From the NCBI GenBank assembly GCA_016875635.1, contig VGPD01000008.1, positions 1-64,000 of the forward strand: DNA of 64,000 bases, read 5' to 3'. Position 1 is the stretch's first letter. Each line of letters begins with the position of its first letter. This DNA is from Chloroflexota bacterium (lineage in GTDB: Bacteria > Chloroflexota > Dehalococcoidia > UBA2979). Below the pieces are notes generated by a model, which was not told where the DNA came from, ran no database searches, and was given only the letters and a program-made list of their open reading frames with translations. Positions 8,872-18,745 of this stretch are shown piece by piece. Made by a program: the position numbers and the translations under genes.

Positions 8872-9840
8872 ATGGTCAGACGACCCGCGTTGTTCATGTG
8901 GCTCGTGCCCGCGTTCGTCGCGGGACTCCTCGCTGCGTGCGGAGACACGAAACCCTCTGAGCCAGCGGCCGCACTCCCGGCGACCGCGACGGCTACGACG
9001 GCCACGCCCACCGCAACATTCCCGGTGGCGGTGAAGGATCAGGACGGGCGCGCATTCACGTTCGCCGCTCGCCCGACGGCGATCATCTCCTTCTCCCCCG
9101 GCATCACCGAAATCCTCTTCGCGATCGGCGCCGGACCGCAGGTCATCGCTGCCGACCAGTTCTCCGACTTCCCACCGGAAGCGAAGGCGCTGAAGACCCG
9201 GGTGAAGTACACGAACCCGGATGTGGAAAGCGCGCTCGCGCTCAACCCGGACCTGGTAGTGATGTCGCGGGCGCAGCGGACCTCCGTGGAGCGGTTCCGC
9301 GCCGCCGGACTGCCGGTGTTCTACGCGCCAGAGCCAGACACGCTGGGCGCCGTGGTGGAGAGCGTCCGGATGTGGGGCCACTTGACCGGCCACCCTGCCG
9401 AGGCAGAACTCGTCGCCACGGACATGCGGAAGCGGATCGACGCGACGCTGGCGATGGTCGCCTCCGTCCCCGAGGGCCCGCGGGCGTACTACGAACTGAG
9501 CGACTCGCTCTTCTCCGTCGGCGACCAGTCGTTCATCGGCTCGATGCTCACGCTGCTGAAGGCGAAAAACATCGCGACCGGTGCACCCACGTCCTTCCCG
9601 CAGTTGACGGCGGAGGCGGTCATCGCGCGTGACCCGCAGGTAATCTTCCTCGCGGACGCGTCTAGTGCGGGCCAGAGCCTGGAGACGCTGAAGAAGCGGC
9701 CCGGTTGGACCTCGATCAGCGCGGTGAAGGATGGGACGGTCCACCCGGTCAACCCGGACATCGGGAACCGGCCGGGGCCGCGGATCGTGCTGGCGCTGGA
9801 GGAACTCGGGCGGCTGCTCTACCCGGATCTGTTCCGGTAG
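8872..9840 (+). CDS. Cobalamin ABC transporter substrate-binding lipoprotein (BtuF-like)
   Basis: Lipobox LLAACG; PTAIISFSPGITEILFAIGAGPQVIAADQFSDFPPEA, NPDLVV; directly downstream of the B12 riboswitch. Confidence 0.9.
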   Translation: MVRRPALFMWLVPAFVAGLLAACGDTKPSEPAAALPATATATTATPTATFPVAVKDQDGRAFTFAARPTAIISFSPGITEILFAIGAGPQVIAADQFSDFPPEAKALKTRVKYTNPDVESALALNPDLVVMSRAQRTSVERFRAAGLPVFYAPEPDTLGAVVESVRMWGHLTGHPAEAELVATDMRKRIDATLAMVASVPEGPRAYYELSDSLFSVGDQSFIGSMLTLLKAKNIATGAPTSFPQLTAEAVIARDPQVIFLADASSAGQSLETLKKRPGWTSISAVKDGTVHPVNPDIGNRPGPRIVLALEELGRLLYPDLFR

Positions 9841-9847
9841 GGCCGGG

Positions 9848-10033
9848 TTACCCCCCGCGGCGGAAGATGCCGCCAAACATCATCCCGAGCACGGCACCCA
9901 CCATCGCGCCAACTACCGGCATCAGCAGGACCGAGGCGACGTTGCCGCTCTCCCCCAGCACCTGACTGATGCCGAAGGCGAGGCCAGCTAGCGCACCAGC
10001 GAACAGGCCCACCGTGACCGGGGAATGTCCCAT
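9848..10033 (-). CDS. Small glycine-rich membrane protein
   Basis: 61 aa with two hydrophobic segments: LFAGALAGLAFGISQVLG...VLLMPVVGAMVGAVLGMMFGG. Confidence 0.5.
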   Translation of the reverse strand: MGHSPVTVGLFAGALAGLAFGISQVLGESGNVASVLLMPVVGAMVGAVLGMMFGGIFRRGG

Positions 10034-10121
10034 GCGCAGAGTCTAGCCGCCTCGTCGGCGGATGCACAGGTTCGGCGGCTGATGCGCGCTGAGAAGAAAA
10101 GAGGCATCATCGTGGCAGGGC

Positions 10122-11432
10122 GTGTACCTGGCACCGCCTGGAGGGAATCGCCCAGTGCTCTCTTCGAGTTCCGCGATCGTCTTTGCTCTCGCAGGCACAG
10201 TACCGGGTGTCGTGCTCCGGTTGTCAGGCACCCACCTCGGTACCCTGCCAGATACCGCCCTTTTCGGTCTCGCGATCGTCTCGGCGGCCTTCCTGCTGGC
10301 GTGGACCGCGGAGGCCTCAGAGACGGAGATCGCGCAGGGGCTCGCGGTCGCGTTCGTCGCCTTGATCGCCGTGCTACCCGAGTACGCCGTGGACATGACC
10401 TTCGCCTGGAAGGCCGGGAAAGACGCCGCATACGCCCCATTTGCCGTGGCAAACATGACCGGTGCAAACCGCCTGCTCATCGGCGTGGCGTGGCCGCTGA
10501 TCTTCTTCCTGTTCTGGCTGAGGAGCCGGGGACGCAACCTCCGTCTCGAGCGTTCCTACAGTATCGAGGTGATCGCGCTGGCGATCGCCACGCTCTACTC
10601 CTTCACGCTGTTGCTGAAAGGGTCGATCAACCTGGTCGACACGGCGATTTTCGCCGCCATATTCATCGGGTACGTCAGCATCATCATGCGCGCCCCCTCC
10701 GAAGAACCCGACCTCGTAGGGCCGGCGCGCCTCATCGGCGCCTTGCGTCGGGGACCACGACGGCTGGCGATCACAGGGCTGTTCGTCATCGCCGCCGTCG
10801 CGATCGTGGCGTCGGCGGAGCGGTTCGCCGAGGGACTGATCCACTCGGGGACGCAACTGGGCATTGACGAGTTCACACTCGTCCAATGGCTCGCCCCGTT
10901 TGCCTCGGAAGCGCCGGAATTCCTCGTCGCCGGGATCCTTGCCTGGCGGGGCCGGGCGGCGGTGGCAATGGGCGCGCTGCTGTCCTCCAAGGTAAACCAG
11001 TGGACGCTGCTCATCGGCGGCCTGCCCGTTGCCTACGCCATCTCCAGTGGCACCCTGCATGGGCTCCCTCTGGACGTACGCGAGATCGAAGAGCTGTACC
11101 TGACGGCTGCCCAGTCAGCATTCGCGGTCGCCGTGTTGGTCAGCCTCAGCCTGGCAAGCCGAGAAGCGATCCTGCTGCTGGTGATCTTCTCCGTGCAGTT
11201 CTTCCTGTCGGCGATCCACGTACCGCTGCCTTTTGAAATTCTGGGCGAGACCGTGCTCACCTCCTCGGACGTCCGGCGTGTCACGGGCACGGTCTACCTT
11301 GTGCTCGCCGTCTACATCTTGGTCAAAGAACGACACGAGATCGCGCATCTCTGGCGCAGCGCGCGGAAGACCGCCCGCGACCCCGGTGCGGAACACGAGG
11401 AAGAAGCCGAACTGCACGCGCATTCGACGTAG
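10122..11432 (+). CDS. Sodium/calcium exchanger-family membrane protein
   Basis: Polytopic protein with two related repeats: ALIAVLPEYAVDMTFAWKAG...VANMTGANRLLIG and LAPFASEAPEFLVAGILAWRGR...LLSSKVNQWTLLIG. Confidence 0.75.
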   Translation: MYLAPPGGNRPVLSSSSAIVFALAGTVPGVVLRLSGTHLGTLPDTALFGLAIVSAAFLLAWTAEASETEIAQGLAVAFVALIAVLPEYAVDMTFAWKAGKDAAYAPFAVANMTGANRLLIGVAWPLIFFLFWLRSRGRNLRLERSYSIEVIALAIATLYSFTLLLKGSINLVDTAIFAAIFIGYVSIIMRAPSEEPDLVGPARLIGALRRGPRRLAITGLFVIAAVAIVASAERFAEGLIHSGTQLGIDEFTLVQWLAPFASEAPEFLVAGILAWRGRAAVAMGALLSSKVNQWTLLIGGLPVAYAISSGTLHGLPLDVREIEELYLTAAQSAFAVAVLVSLSLASREAILLLVIFSVQFFLSAIHVPLPFEILGETVLTSSDVRRVTGTVYLVLAVYILVKERHEIAHLWRSARKTARDPGAEHEEEAELHAHST

Positions 11433-11475
11433 GAGCGGCCAAGCACGGACGCGCCCGAAACGGTGGCCGCTTCGA

Positions 11476-11886
11476 CTACGCGCGCACCACCAGCACGGGG
11501 AGCGTCGAGTCCTGCAGGATCTGCTGCGTGACGGAGCCCAGCATCCCGCGAAGCCCGACGGCACGCCGGCTCGCGATCACGATGATGGCCGCCCCGAGAC
11601 GTTCAGCCTCCTGCAACAGGCGATCCGGTACGTCCTGGCCACGATCAAGGAGGATGACGGACTGGGAGGCGCCCGGAGGGGCCTGCCGTCCCATTGCGGC
11701 GCGCGCGCGCTCTGACACGATCACCATTGCCTCGCGCGTGGAAGGCGCCCGCACGTCTGCTGCATCGATGAGCGGGTTCAGGATCTGGACCAGGTCGATC
11801 TGACCATCGGAGCCAGCCAGCGCCAGCGCCTGCCGCAGGGCAGCCTGAGCGCCGTCCGAACCGTCCCACGCCACCAGAAACCGCAT
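11476..11886 (-). CDS. Universal stress protein family
   Basis: MRFLVAWDGSDGAQAALRQAL...GAAIIVIASRRAVGLRGMLGSVTQQILQDSTLPVLVVR, typical UspA motif; start taken at ATG 11886. Confidence 0.92.
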   Translation of the reverse strand: MRFLVAWDGSDGAQAALRQALALAGSDGQIDLVQILNPLIDAADVRAPSTREAMVIVSERARAAMGRQAPPGASQSVILLDRGQDVPDRLLQEAERLGAAIIVIASRRAVGLRGMLGSVTQQILQDSTLPVLVVRA

Positions 11887-12006
11887 GCGGCACCTCCGTC
11901 GTCCAATCCTATCGTACGGCGCGGGTTGTGACGCACGCGCGGCATCCCGTAGACCGATGGCCGCGCGAAGGCCGTACCATCGTGATGGATGAGCGATGGA
12001 TGAGGA

Positions 12007-13488
12007 TTGAGATTCTCCGTGGCCATGACGACCCGACAGCCACTGACATTCGGGACACTCCCCGGGCGGGCGCATCTCCCCGCGCCCGAGGGCGGCGCAC
12101 GCGTCCTGCTCGTCTCCACCTACGAACTCGGACATCAGCCGCTCGGCCTCGCCATGGCGTGCGCGGCGCTGCGCGCCGCCGGCCACGATGTCCGCACGCT
12201 CGACGTCTCGGTCGAGCCGCTGGCCGCAGCCGCAATCCGGGACGTCGAGCTCGTCGCGATCTCGGTTCCGATGCACACCGCGGCGCGCATCGGGCTGCAG
12301 GTGGCTGACGCCATCCGTCAGGCGCACATCGAACTACGGCTCGTCTGCTTCGGTCTCTACGCCTCTCCCCTCGCCGGACATCTCGAGAAGCGCGGCATCG
12401 AGGTCATCGGCGGCGAGTACGATCTCGGGTTGGTCGAAGTAGCGGCGCAGGTCGCGGCACGTCGCACCGGCCCCGTGTCCGGCGCGGGCGTTGCCCCGCT
12501 GCTCACCCGACAGCAGTACCTCGTCCCCGACCGCCGAGGGTTACCGGAACTCGACCGCTACGCGCGAGTCAGGCGGGCGGACGGCGAACATCTCGCCGGG
12601 TATGTCGAGGCGACACGCGGCTGCGCGCATACCTGCCAGCACTGTCCGATCACGCCGGTCTATGGTGGTGCGCTTCGCGTGGTACAACGCGACGTGGTCC
12701 TTGCCGACATCGCCCAGCAGGTGGAGGCGGGAGCGGAGCACATCACCTTCGGCGACCCGGACTTTCTGAACGCCGTGCCGCACAGCCTCGCCATCCTTGA
12801 CGAGGCGCACCGCCGCTGGCCCGGACTCTCCTTCGACGTCACCGTGAAGGTCGAGCACCTGGTCGAACACGCCGACGTGCTGCCACGCCTGCATGCGGAT
12901 GGCGTGCTCTGGCTCACCAGCGCGTTTGAATCGTGCAACGACGCCATCCTGAAGCGTCTCGACAAGGGCCACACGCTGGCGGACATGCACCGCGCTCTCG
13001 CGCTCTCGCGCGCAGCTGGGCTCCCCGTGCGTCCAACGTGGGCCGCATTCACGCCATGGACCACGCTCGACGACGTCATCGAGATGTTCGACTTCATCGC
13101 AGAGGAGCGTCTGCAGCGCGCCGTGCAGCCGGTGCAGTACGGCCTGCGTCTCCTCCTCCCGCCGGGCTCGCCGTTGAACGCCCTCCTGGCGACCGAAGGC
13201 CGCCTTGGCCCGTTCGAAGAGCCATTGCTGACCTATCCCTGGCGCAGCGTCGACCCGCGCGTGGACACACTGCAGGCCACCCTGGCATCGATGGCCGAGG
13301 CCGCTGCAGCGAATGGTACGGACGACGCCTCTGCGTTCGAACAGGCGCGGACTGCGGCATACGTTGCCGCGGGCCGGCCCGTACCGGTCGCGAGCGCTGT
13401 CGGGCCGGACGTGCCGGGGCTCACCGAGTCATGGTTCTGCTGCGCAGAGCCGACGGCGGGACAGCTCGCAGCCCTGGCCCTCGCCTGA
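12007..13488 (+). CDS. B12-binding-domain radical SAM protein with C-terminal CCAEP tail
   Basis: RGCAHTCQHCPITPVYGG (CxxxCxxC), N-terminal Rossmann-like segment (VLLVSTYELGHQPLGLAMACAALRAAGHDV), C-terminal SWFCCAEPTAGQLAALALA matching the known CUAEP/CCAEP-tail radical SAM (seleno)protein family. Confidence 0.88.
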   Translation: MRFSVAMTTRQPLTFGTLPGRAHLPAPEGGARVLLVSTYELGHQPLGLAMACAALRAAGHDVRTLDVSVEPLAAAAIRDVELVAISVPMHTAARIGLQVADAIRQAHIELRLVCFGLYASPLAGHLEKRGIEVIGGEYDLGLVEVAAQVAARRTGPVSGAGVAPLLTRQQYLVPDRRGLPELDRYARVRRADGEHLAGYVEATRGCAHTCQHCPITPVYGGALRVVQRDVVLADIAQQVEAGAEHITFGDPDFLNAVPHSLAILDEAHRRWPGLSFDVTVKVEHLVEHADVLPRLHADGVLWLTSAFESCNDAILKRLDKGHTLADMHRALALSRAAGLPVRPTWAAFTPWTTLDDVIEMFDFIAEERLQRAVQPVQYGLRLLLPPGSPLNALLATEGRLGPFEEPLLTYPWRSVDPRVDTLQATLASMAEAAAANGTDDASAFEQARTAAYVAAGRPVPVASAVGPDVPGLTESWFCCAEPTAGQLAALALA

Positions 13489-13493
13489 CGGCT

Positions 13494-13721
13494 TCAGACG
13501 AACGCGCGGCGGCGCTGCACCTCGACCGCAGCCAACACCGCCGCGGCTGCGAGTCGCGCATCCGCGAACGCGGGGGGGATCCGGCCGAGCGTGACGCCTC
13601 CAGTACGCGCGCGGTCCGGATCCGGCGTCGCCGGGATCTCCCCGATCTGCGCGACCACGCGTCGAAGACGCTCCAACGCGTCCTGTCCGATCGGTTGGCC
13701 ATTTCGGCTGTTGCAATTCAT
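13494..13721 (-). CDS. Small hypothetical protein
   Basis: MNCNSRNGQPIGQDALERLRRVVAQIGEIPATPDPDR...; fills the gap tail-to-tail with the radical SAM gene; no family recognised. Confidence 0.35.
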   Translation of the reverse strand: MNCNSRNGQPIGQDALERLRRVVAQIGEIPATPDPDRARTGGVTLGRIPPAFADARLAAAAVLAAVEVQRRRAFV

Positions 13722-13785
13722 GGTCCGCAGGACATCGGCGGCAGTGATCGGGCACCCTCCGGTACGCTGGCAGGGCATCGAGGGG

Positions 13786-14415
13786 ATGGAATCCACGTTG
13801 AACGCCGACGACGAACTCGCCTACCTGCGCGCCTTCGAACAGACGGCGGTGACGAAGCCTCAGATCGTCGCGGACAATGTGCTGACCGGGATCTTCCTGA
13901 CAGACGCCCGCTACCGCACCGCCCTCACCGCCCTGCTGCTCCAGGAGGCGGTCGAAGCGGGACGGAGGCTCGCCCTTGTCTGCATCGCCCTGGCCGGGCG
14001 GACCCAGCCGCCCGCCCGCTCACTGGCGAGACCGCTGCCAAGCCTCGAGGAGTGGCAGGCGTTCGCAGAGGCGGTCGGAGGGTTCGAGGATCCGAAGCAG
14101 ATCCTTGACTGGCTGCATGTCGACCAGTCGGCGCTGCAGAGCGCGGATGAGATGCTCGCCTTCGGTGGGCTCACGAAGCTCAACGCCGCCGTCCGGGTGC
14201 TGGAGGGCGGCCCCCCCGAGGTTTCCGTGGAGCGCGACGAGGCGGGGACGGCAATCCTGGTGCTGCACTCCTACGCGATGGACGGCGGGCGCGCGGAGGC
14301 ACGTCTCCCGCTGGTAGACGACCAGATCATCGCGCTCGGAGATATGGCCGGTGACTTCGTCGCCTGGACGCGCGATTTCCTGGGCGCTTATCTGGATGCA
14401 CGTGCCGGCCGTTAA
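13786..14415 (+). CDS. Hypothetical protein
   Basis: MESTLNADDELAYLRAFEQTAVTKPQIVADNVLTGIFLTDARYRTAL...; start taken at ATG 13786; no family recognised. Confidence 0.6.
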   Translation: MESTLNADDELAYLRAFEQTAVTKPQIVADNVLTGIFLTDARYRTALTALLLQEAVEAGRRLALVCIALAGRTQPPARSLARPLPSLEEWQAFAEAVGGFEDPKQILDWLHVDQSALQSADEMLAFGGLTKLNAAVRVLEGGPPEVSVERDEAGTAILVLHSYAMDGGRAEARLPLVDDQIIALGDMAGDFVAWTRDFLGAYLDARAGR

Positions 14416-15254
14416 CCCGCAAGTGTCGCGATCAGGATCCCCGCCGTCACGGAGACGTTGAGCGAGGTCACGACGCTCCCATTTGGAGGCACGGCGCACA
14501 CTTCGTCGCAGGACTCGAGGACCAGCCGGCGCAGGCCGGTCTCCTCATTCCCCAGCACGATGAGCCACGGGCGGTCGCGCGGCATCTCGCCGAGCGGCTT
14601 CGCCGCGTGCTCGGAGCTCCCGAGCACCCAGACGCCTGCGGCCTTCGCGGTTTCGAATGCCCGCCGCAGGTTCGTCTCGATCGCGTGCGGCACTGCATCC
14701 ACACCACCTGAGGCGACGTCGTAGACGACTGCCGAAAGCGGCGCTGCCCGGTCCGCCGTCGTGATAACCCCACGCACGCCGAAGAACGCCGCTGTGCGAA
14801 AAATCGCGCCTACGTTGTGCGGATCCTGCACACCATCAAGCGCAATCCAGCGGTCGCCGCTGCGGGCGCCCGCGAACAGGCTCGCCAGCGATTCCGGCAG
14901 GCGCGGACGGATATCGGCCTCCGCGCCGGCACGTCCTCCGGCCCGCTCACGTTCAGCCGTCCGGGCGGCTGTGCCGGCCTCCAGACTGTGAACCCGGATG
15001 TCGCGCGCCCGGGCCCGCTCGGCGACCTCGCGCCAGGTCTTCGACCCCGCCTCACCCGGCAGCCGCACGTCCAGCACGTCCGCGGGGCGGGCTTCGAGCG
15101 TGGCGAGCACGCTGTGCGGGTTGCGCAGGGTGAGGTGCCCGGGAGCCTGCTCGTCCCGGCGCGCGGGTAAGTACTGAGGCCGCGTTGGGCGTGCTGAACG
15201 TCCCCCTCCGGTGGGGCGCGGCGGACGGGAGGGACGGTCGGGCCCACGGTTCAT
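14412..15254 (-). CDS. TrmH/SpoU family 23S rRNA/tRNA 2'-O-methyltransferase (RlmB-like)
   Basis: ALDGVQDPHNVGAIFRTAAFFGVRGVI, LGNEETGLRRLVLESCDEVCAVPPNGSVVTSLNVSVTAGI. Confidence 0.92.
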   Translation of the reverse strand: MNRGPDRPSRPPRPTGGGRSARPTRPQYLPARRDEQAPGHLTLRNPHSVLATLEARPADVLDVRLPGEAGSKTWREVAERARARDIRVHSLEAGTAARTAERERAGGRAGAEADIRPRLPESLASLFAGARSGDRWIALDGVQDPHNVGAIFRTAAFFGVRGVITTADRAAPLSAVVYDVASGGVDAVPHAIETNLRRAFETAKAAGVWVLGSSEHAAKPLGEMPRDRPWLIVLGNEETGLRRLVLESCDEVCAVPPNGSVVTSLNVSVTAGILIATLAG

Positions 15255-16075
15255 ACACCCACGATACGTCGCGTGGGAGGCGACGTCGCGCGGGTCACCC
15301 TTTCTTCACAACTCGCGAAGTCGGGCATGCGACGATTCGGCCCCACCTTGAGGAGGAGCCCACGGTACAGATATTCGGCGAACTGGAACGTCTATTCTCG
15401 GAGGTCCTCTACCCGTACCGCGTCCCGCTGACGGCCGGTATGGCGCTGTTCATCGCGGCGGCGGGCGGCTGGGCATGGCGCGCAGGGTGGGTTACTCGCC
15501 TGCTCGCAACAGCGCGACGTCGCCCGGGACCGTTCGCCCTCGTCGCGTTCGCCACACTCGCCATACTCGTTCCGCTGGCAAACTACCTCGTGGCGCCGCT
15601 ATGGACGCGAAGCGTGGTGATGGAGGTCAGCCCGCTGGATGCCGCATATCCCGGGGAGCAAGCGCTGCAATCTCCCGCCGTCGTGGGAACACCAGTCGCA
15701 TCGAGCGCGCCCCCATCAAGCCCGGCCCCTTCTTCGTTCGAGGCACGCGTCGTCCGACGGGGCGAGTGGAAAGGCGCGGACGAGTTCCACTTTGCGCGCG
15801 GGCGCCTCCTCGTGATCGAGGTCACGCCCGGCCAGTACGTGCTCCGCGTCGAGGACTTCTCCGTACGCAACGGCCCCGACCTGTTCGTCATGCTCTCCCC
15901 GGCGGCCGACGGCTATCGGGACGGCGCTGTGAAACTCGGACGGCTCAAGGGGACGGATGGCGCATTCAACTACGAAATCCCTGCGGGCACCAAGCTGGAG
16001 GCCTTCAGCAGTGCCGTGATCTGGTGTGAACAGTTCTCGGTCCTCTTCGGCACCGCGCCCCTCACGAGGGCATAA
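15185..16075 (+). CDS. Membrane-anchored DM13 domain protein
   Basis: C-terminus GEWKGADEFHFARGRLLVIE...YVLRVEDFSVRNGPDLFVMLSPA...GRLKGTDGAFNYEIPAGTKLEAFSSAVIWCEQFSVLFGTAPL is DM13-like; N-terminal TM segments; start uncertain. Confidence 0.8.
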   Translation: MGVLNVPLRWGAADGRDGRAHGSYTHDTSRGRRRRAGHPFFTTREVGHATIRPHLEEEPTVQIFGELERLFSEVLYPYRVPLTAGMALFIAAAGGWAWRAGWVTRLLATARRRPGPFALVAFATLAILVPLANYLVAPLWTRSVVMEVSPLDAAYPGEQALQSPAVVGTPVASSAPPSSPAPSSFEARVVRRGEWKGADEFHFARGRLLVIEVTPGQYVLRVEDFSVRNGPDLFVMLSPAADGYRDGAVKLGRLKGTDGAFNYEIPAGTKLEAFSSAVIWCEQFSVLFGTAPLTRA

Positions 16076-16154
16076 CATGGAGGACATGCGCCCCATTTCG
16101 GACGCCGGGGTAGACTCAACAGACCTACCGCACACCGCCGCAAAGCAGGTGTGA

Positions 16155-17432
16155 ATGCTGCACGCATTCGGACCCCGTCTGCGTCACCCGCTGCTCCCCG
16201 TGCTCGCCCTCGGACTTGCAGGAGTCCCAGCGTTAGCGATCCTTGCCCTCGGGGGTCGCCAGTTGGATGTCGCCGTGGCCGCGCACGGCGCTGATGAGCA
16301 GCCAATCGCCGCCCTGGCTACCCCATGCCCGGGCACACCGTCTGCGGATTCAGCAACCGAGGGATGTGGCCTGCTGCTGGATGGGCTCCGATTCGTCACC
16401 TGGGATCGACCCTCGATCCCGGTGGAGACGGCGCTGACACCCGCCCGGCTGGTATTCGCCGGCGGGCCCCGCAACGGCGAGCCGAACCCGCAGAGCGCGA
16501 TCACGGTGTGGCAGCGAGGTCCGGAGGGCGTCTGGCATGTCTGGGGAATGCACGCGCCAGCGGGCATGCCGCTCCTCGGCCAGTTCGAGCGCGGGGGACA
16601 GTATGCCATCCTCAGCACCACGCCAGTCGCGTGGAGCCTGCCGCCCGCGTCCGCGAGCACGTCGATCTTCGCTACGGGTCAGGTCGTCTCGTACTACGGG
16701 TTCCCGGGCGTACCGACGATGGGCATCCTCGGCGAATACCCGCCGGACGAGGCGATGCGACAGGCCGTGACGCAGGCGGCCGTGTACGACGCGCTGAACG
16801 GCGACCGAACAGTGACACCGGCGCTGCACCTCATCACGGCGGTGGCGCAGGCCAGCCCGGGCTTCGATGGGACCTACCTCGGCCGCCTCCCGCTCAGCAC
16901 GGTCCAGACGTACGCCGACGCCGCAGCAGCGCAAGGCGGTCTGCTCATCATCGACATCCAGATCGGCTGGTCGAACCCCCTGACCGAGGTGCGCGGGTAC
17001 GAGGAAGCGCTGCTCCTGCCACACGTCCACGTCGCCCTCGACCCGGAGTTCGCGACCATCCGCAAGGGCGACCCGCCCGGCGAGGCGATTGGTAGTGTCA
17101 CGGGGGACGAGGTCAACGCGGTGCAACAGTACCTCAGCGACCTGGTGCGCACGTACAACCTGCCACCGAAGGCGCTGGTGGTCCATCAGTTCCGGTGGGA
17201 CATGATCCTCGACCCGTACCGCATGGCTGCGTACCCCGGCGTCGACCTCGTCATCGACATGGACGGCTGGGGATATCCGGGCGCGAAGCTAAGCGGGTAC
17301 GAGGCGTATGCGCTCGCGCCCTACGCGCCGCGTCCGGGCTTCAAGCTCTTCTTCGGTTGGGACATACCGCTGCTGACGCCGGAGCAGATCCAGGGGCTGC
17401 CGCGGCCGCCCGACCTAATCATCTACCAGTAG
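16155..17432 (+). CDS. Secreted hypothetical protein (TIM-barrel-like)
   Basis: 425 aa with N-terminal hydrophobic segment; LLIIDIQIGWSNPLTEV, HVALDPEFATIRKGDPPG, KALVVHQFRWDMI, DLVIDMDGWGYPGAKL. Confidence 0.6.
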   Translation: MLHAFGPRLRHPLLPVLALGLAGVPALAILALGGRQLDVAVAAHGADEQPIAALATPCPGTPSADSATEGCGLLLDGLRFVTWDRPSIPVETALTPARLVFAGGPRNGEPNPQSAITVWQRGPEGVWHVWGMHAPAGMPLLGQFERGGQYAILSTTPVAWSLPPASASTSIFATGQVVSYYGFPGVPTMGILGEYPPDEAMRQAVTQAAVYDALNGDRTVTPALHLITAVAQASPGFDGTYLGRLPLSTVQTYADAAAAQGGLLIIDIQIGWSNPLTEVRGYEEALLLPHVHVALDPEFATIRKGDPPGEAIGSVTGDEVNAVQQYLSDLVRTYNLPPKALVVHQFRWDMILDPYRMAAYPGVDLVIDMDGWGYPGAKLSGYEAYALAPYAPRPGFKLFFGWDIPLLTPEQIQGLPRPPDLIIYQ

Positions 17433-17581
17433 CCAGGGCTTTCAGGTTGTCGTCTGCTGCTGCCCGGCCTGCGCTGGCCTTCGCCGGGAGTTCCACGCCG
17501 TCTCGGACTCCCGAAGGGCCCGCACGCACGGACGCCGCCTGAACGTCGGCGTCCGATATCGATACATCCAGGCCCGGCGAG

Positions 17582-18523
17582 TCACCGCTTCGCGATCGCG
17601 TCGACCTCGGCCATCTCCTCGGCGGAAAGCTTCCATGAGGCGGCCGCGGCATTAGCCGCGACCTGCTCCGGCTTCGTCGCGCCCGCGATCACGGAGCCGA
17701 CGTACGGCTTCGAGGCGAGCCAGGAGAAGGCGAGTTCGAGCAGCGTGTGCCCGTGCGTCTGCGCGTATTCCTCAAGCCTCTCCACGACGTCGAAGTTCGA
17801 GTCGGTCAGCGCGCGCTGCCCGGCGGGGCTGGCGGCCAGACGCGTGCCTGCCGGCGCGGCCTCACCCCGGCGGTACTTGCCCGTGAGCAGACCACTCGCG
17901 AGGGGGAAGAACGGCAAGACGCCCAGGCCAAAGGCTGTCGCAGCCGGCGCGACCTCCTGCTCGACACCACGGGTGAGCAGCGAGTACTCGTTTTGCGCGG
18001 AGATGAACCGTGTCAGATGCTCCCGCCGCGCAATGTGGTGCGCGTCTGCGATCTGCCAGCCGGCGAAGTTGGAGTTGCCGAGGTAGCGCACCTTACCGTC
18101 GCGGACGAGATCGTCCAGCGCTCGCATCGTCTCTTCCAGCGGGGTCGTCGGGTCCGGCCGGTGGATCTGGTAGAGATCGATGTAATCTGTCCCCAGCCGC
18201 CTCAGAGAAGCGTCCACAGCGGCCATGATGTACTTCCGCGAGCCGCCCGAGGTGTGCGGTCCCTCGCCCATCTTCATGCCGAACTTGGTGGCGATGATCG
18301 CCTTCTCGCGCTTGCCGCCCTGGAGCGCCTTGCCGAGGTACTCCTCCGACTTGCCCTGACCGCCATACACATCGGCTGTGTCGAACAGGGTGATGCCCTG
18401 GTCCAGGCAGGCGTCCACTACGTTGGCGGTGGCGGCGGCGTCCATACGGCCGCCGAAATTGTTCGTGCCCAGTCCGACGACTGAGACCTGCAGGCCGGAG
18501 TGGCCCAGGTTGCGGTATTCCAT
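17582..18523 (-). CDS. Aldo/keto reductase
   Basis: MEYRNLGHSGLQVSVVGLGTNNFGGRMD, LFDTADVYGGQGKSEEYLGKAL, DYIDLYQIHRPDPTTPLEETMRALDDLV. Confidence 0.93.
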   Translation of the reverse strand: MEYRNLGHSGLQVSVVGLGTNNFGGRMDAAATANVVDACLDQGITLFDTADVYGGQGKSEEYLGKALQGGKREKAIIATKFGMKMGEGPHTSGGSRKYIMAAVDASLRRLGTDYIDLYQIHRPDPTTPLEETMRALDDLVRDGKVRYLGNSNFAGWQIADAHHIARREHLTRFISAQNEYSLLTRGVEQEVAPAATAFGLGVLPFFPLASGLLTGKYRRGEAAPAGTRLAASPAGQRALTDSNFDVVERLEEYAQTHGHTLLELAFSWLASKPYVGSVIAGATKPEQVAANAAAASWKLSAEEMAEVDAIAKR

Positions 18524-18745
18524 CGAGTTCCCCTTCGCACAGTCGGTGAGTGGGCCGACGAAGTATAAGCCGCGTGGAGGAGGCTCCCGGAACGGCTGAT
18601 CCGCGTGCCGCAGGCAATTTTCCGCGGAGCGCCTCAACGGTCCCGGCGCCGGTGCGCGGCCCTCCCACTCCGGGCCGCGAAGTCCGATGATGGTTTCACG
18701 GCCCGAAATTCAACCGCGGCTCGAACGAGCGGTACGGGAGTACGG

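Noticed and set aside
8515-9876. 453-aa minus-strand ORF spanning the cobalamin riboswitch and btuF
   Set aside because: Antisense to a clear riboswitch and substrate-binding protein.
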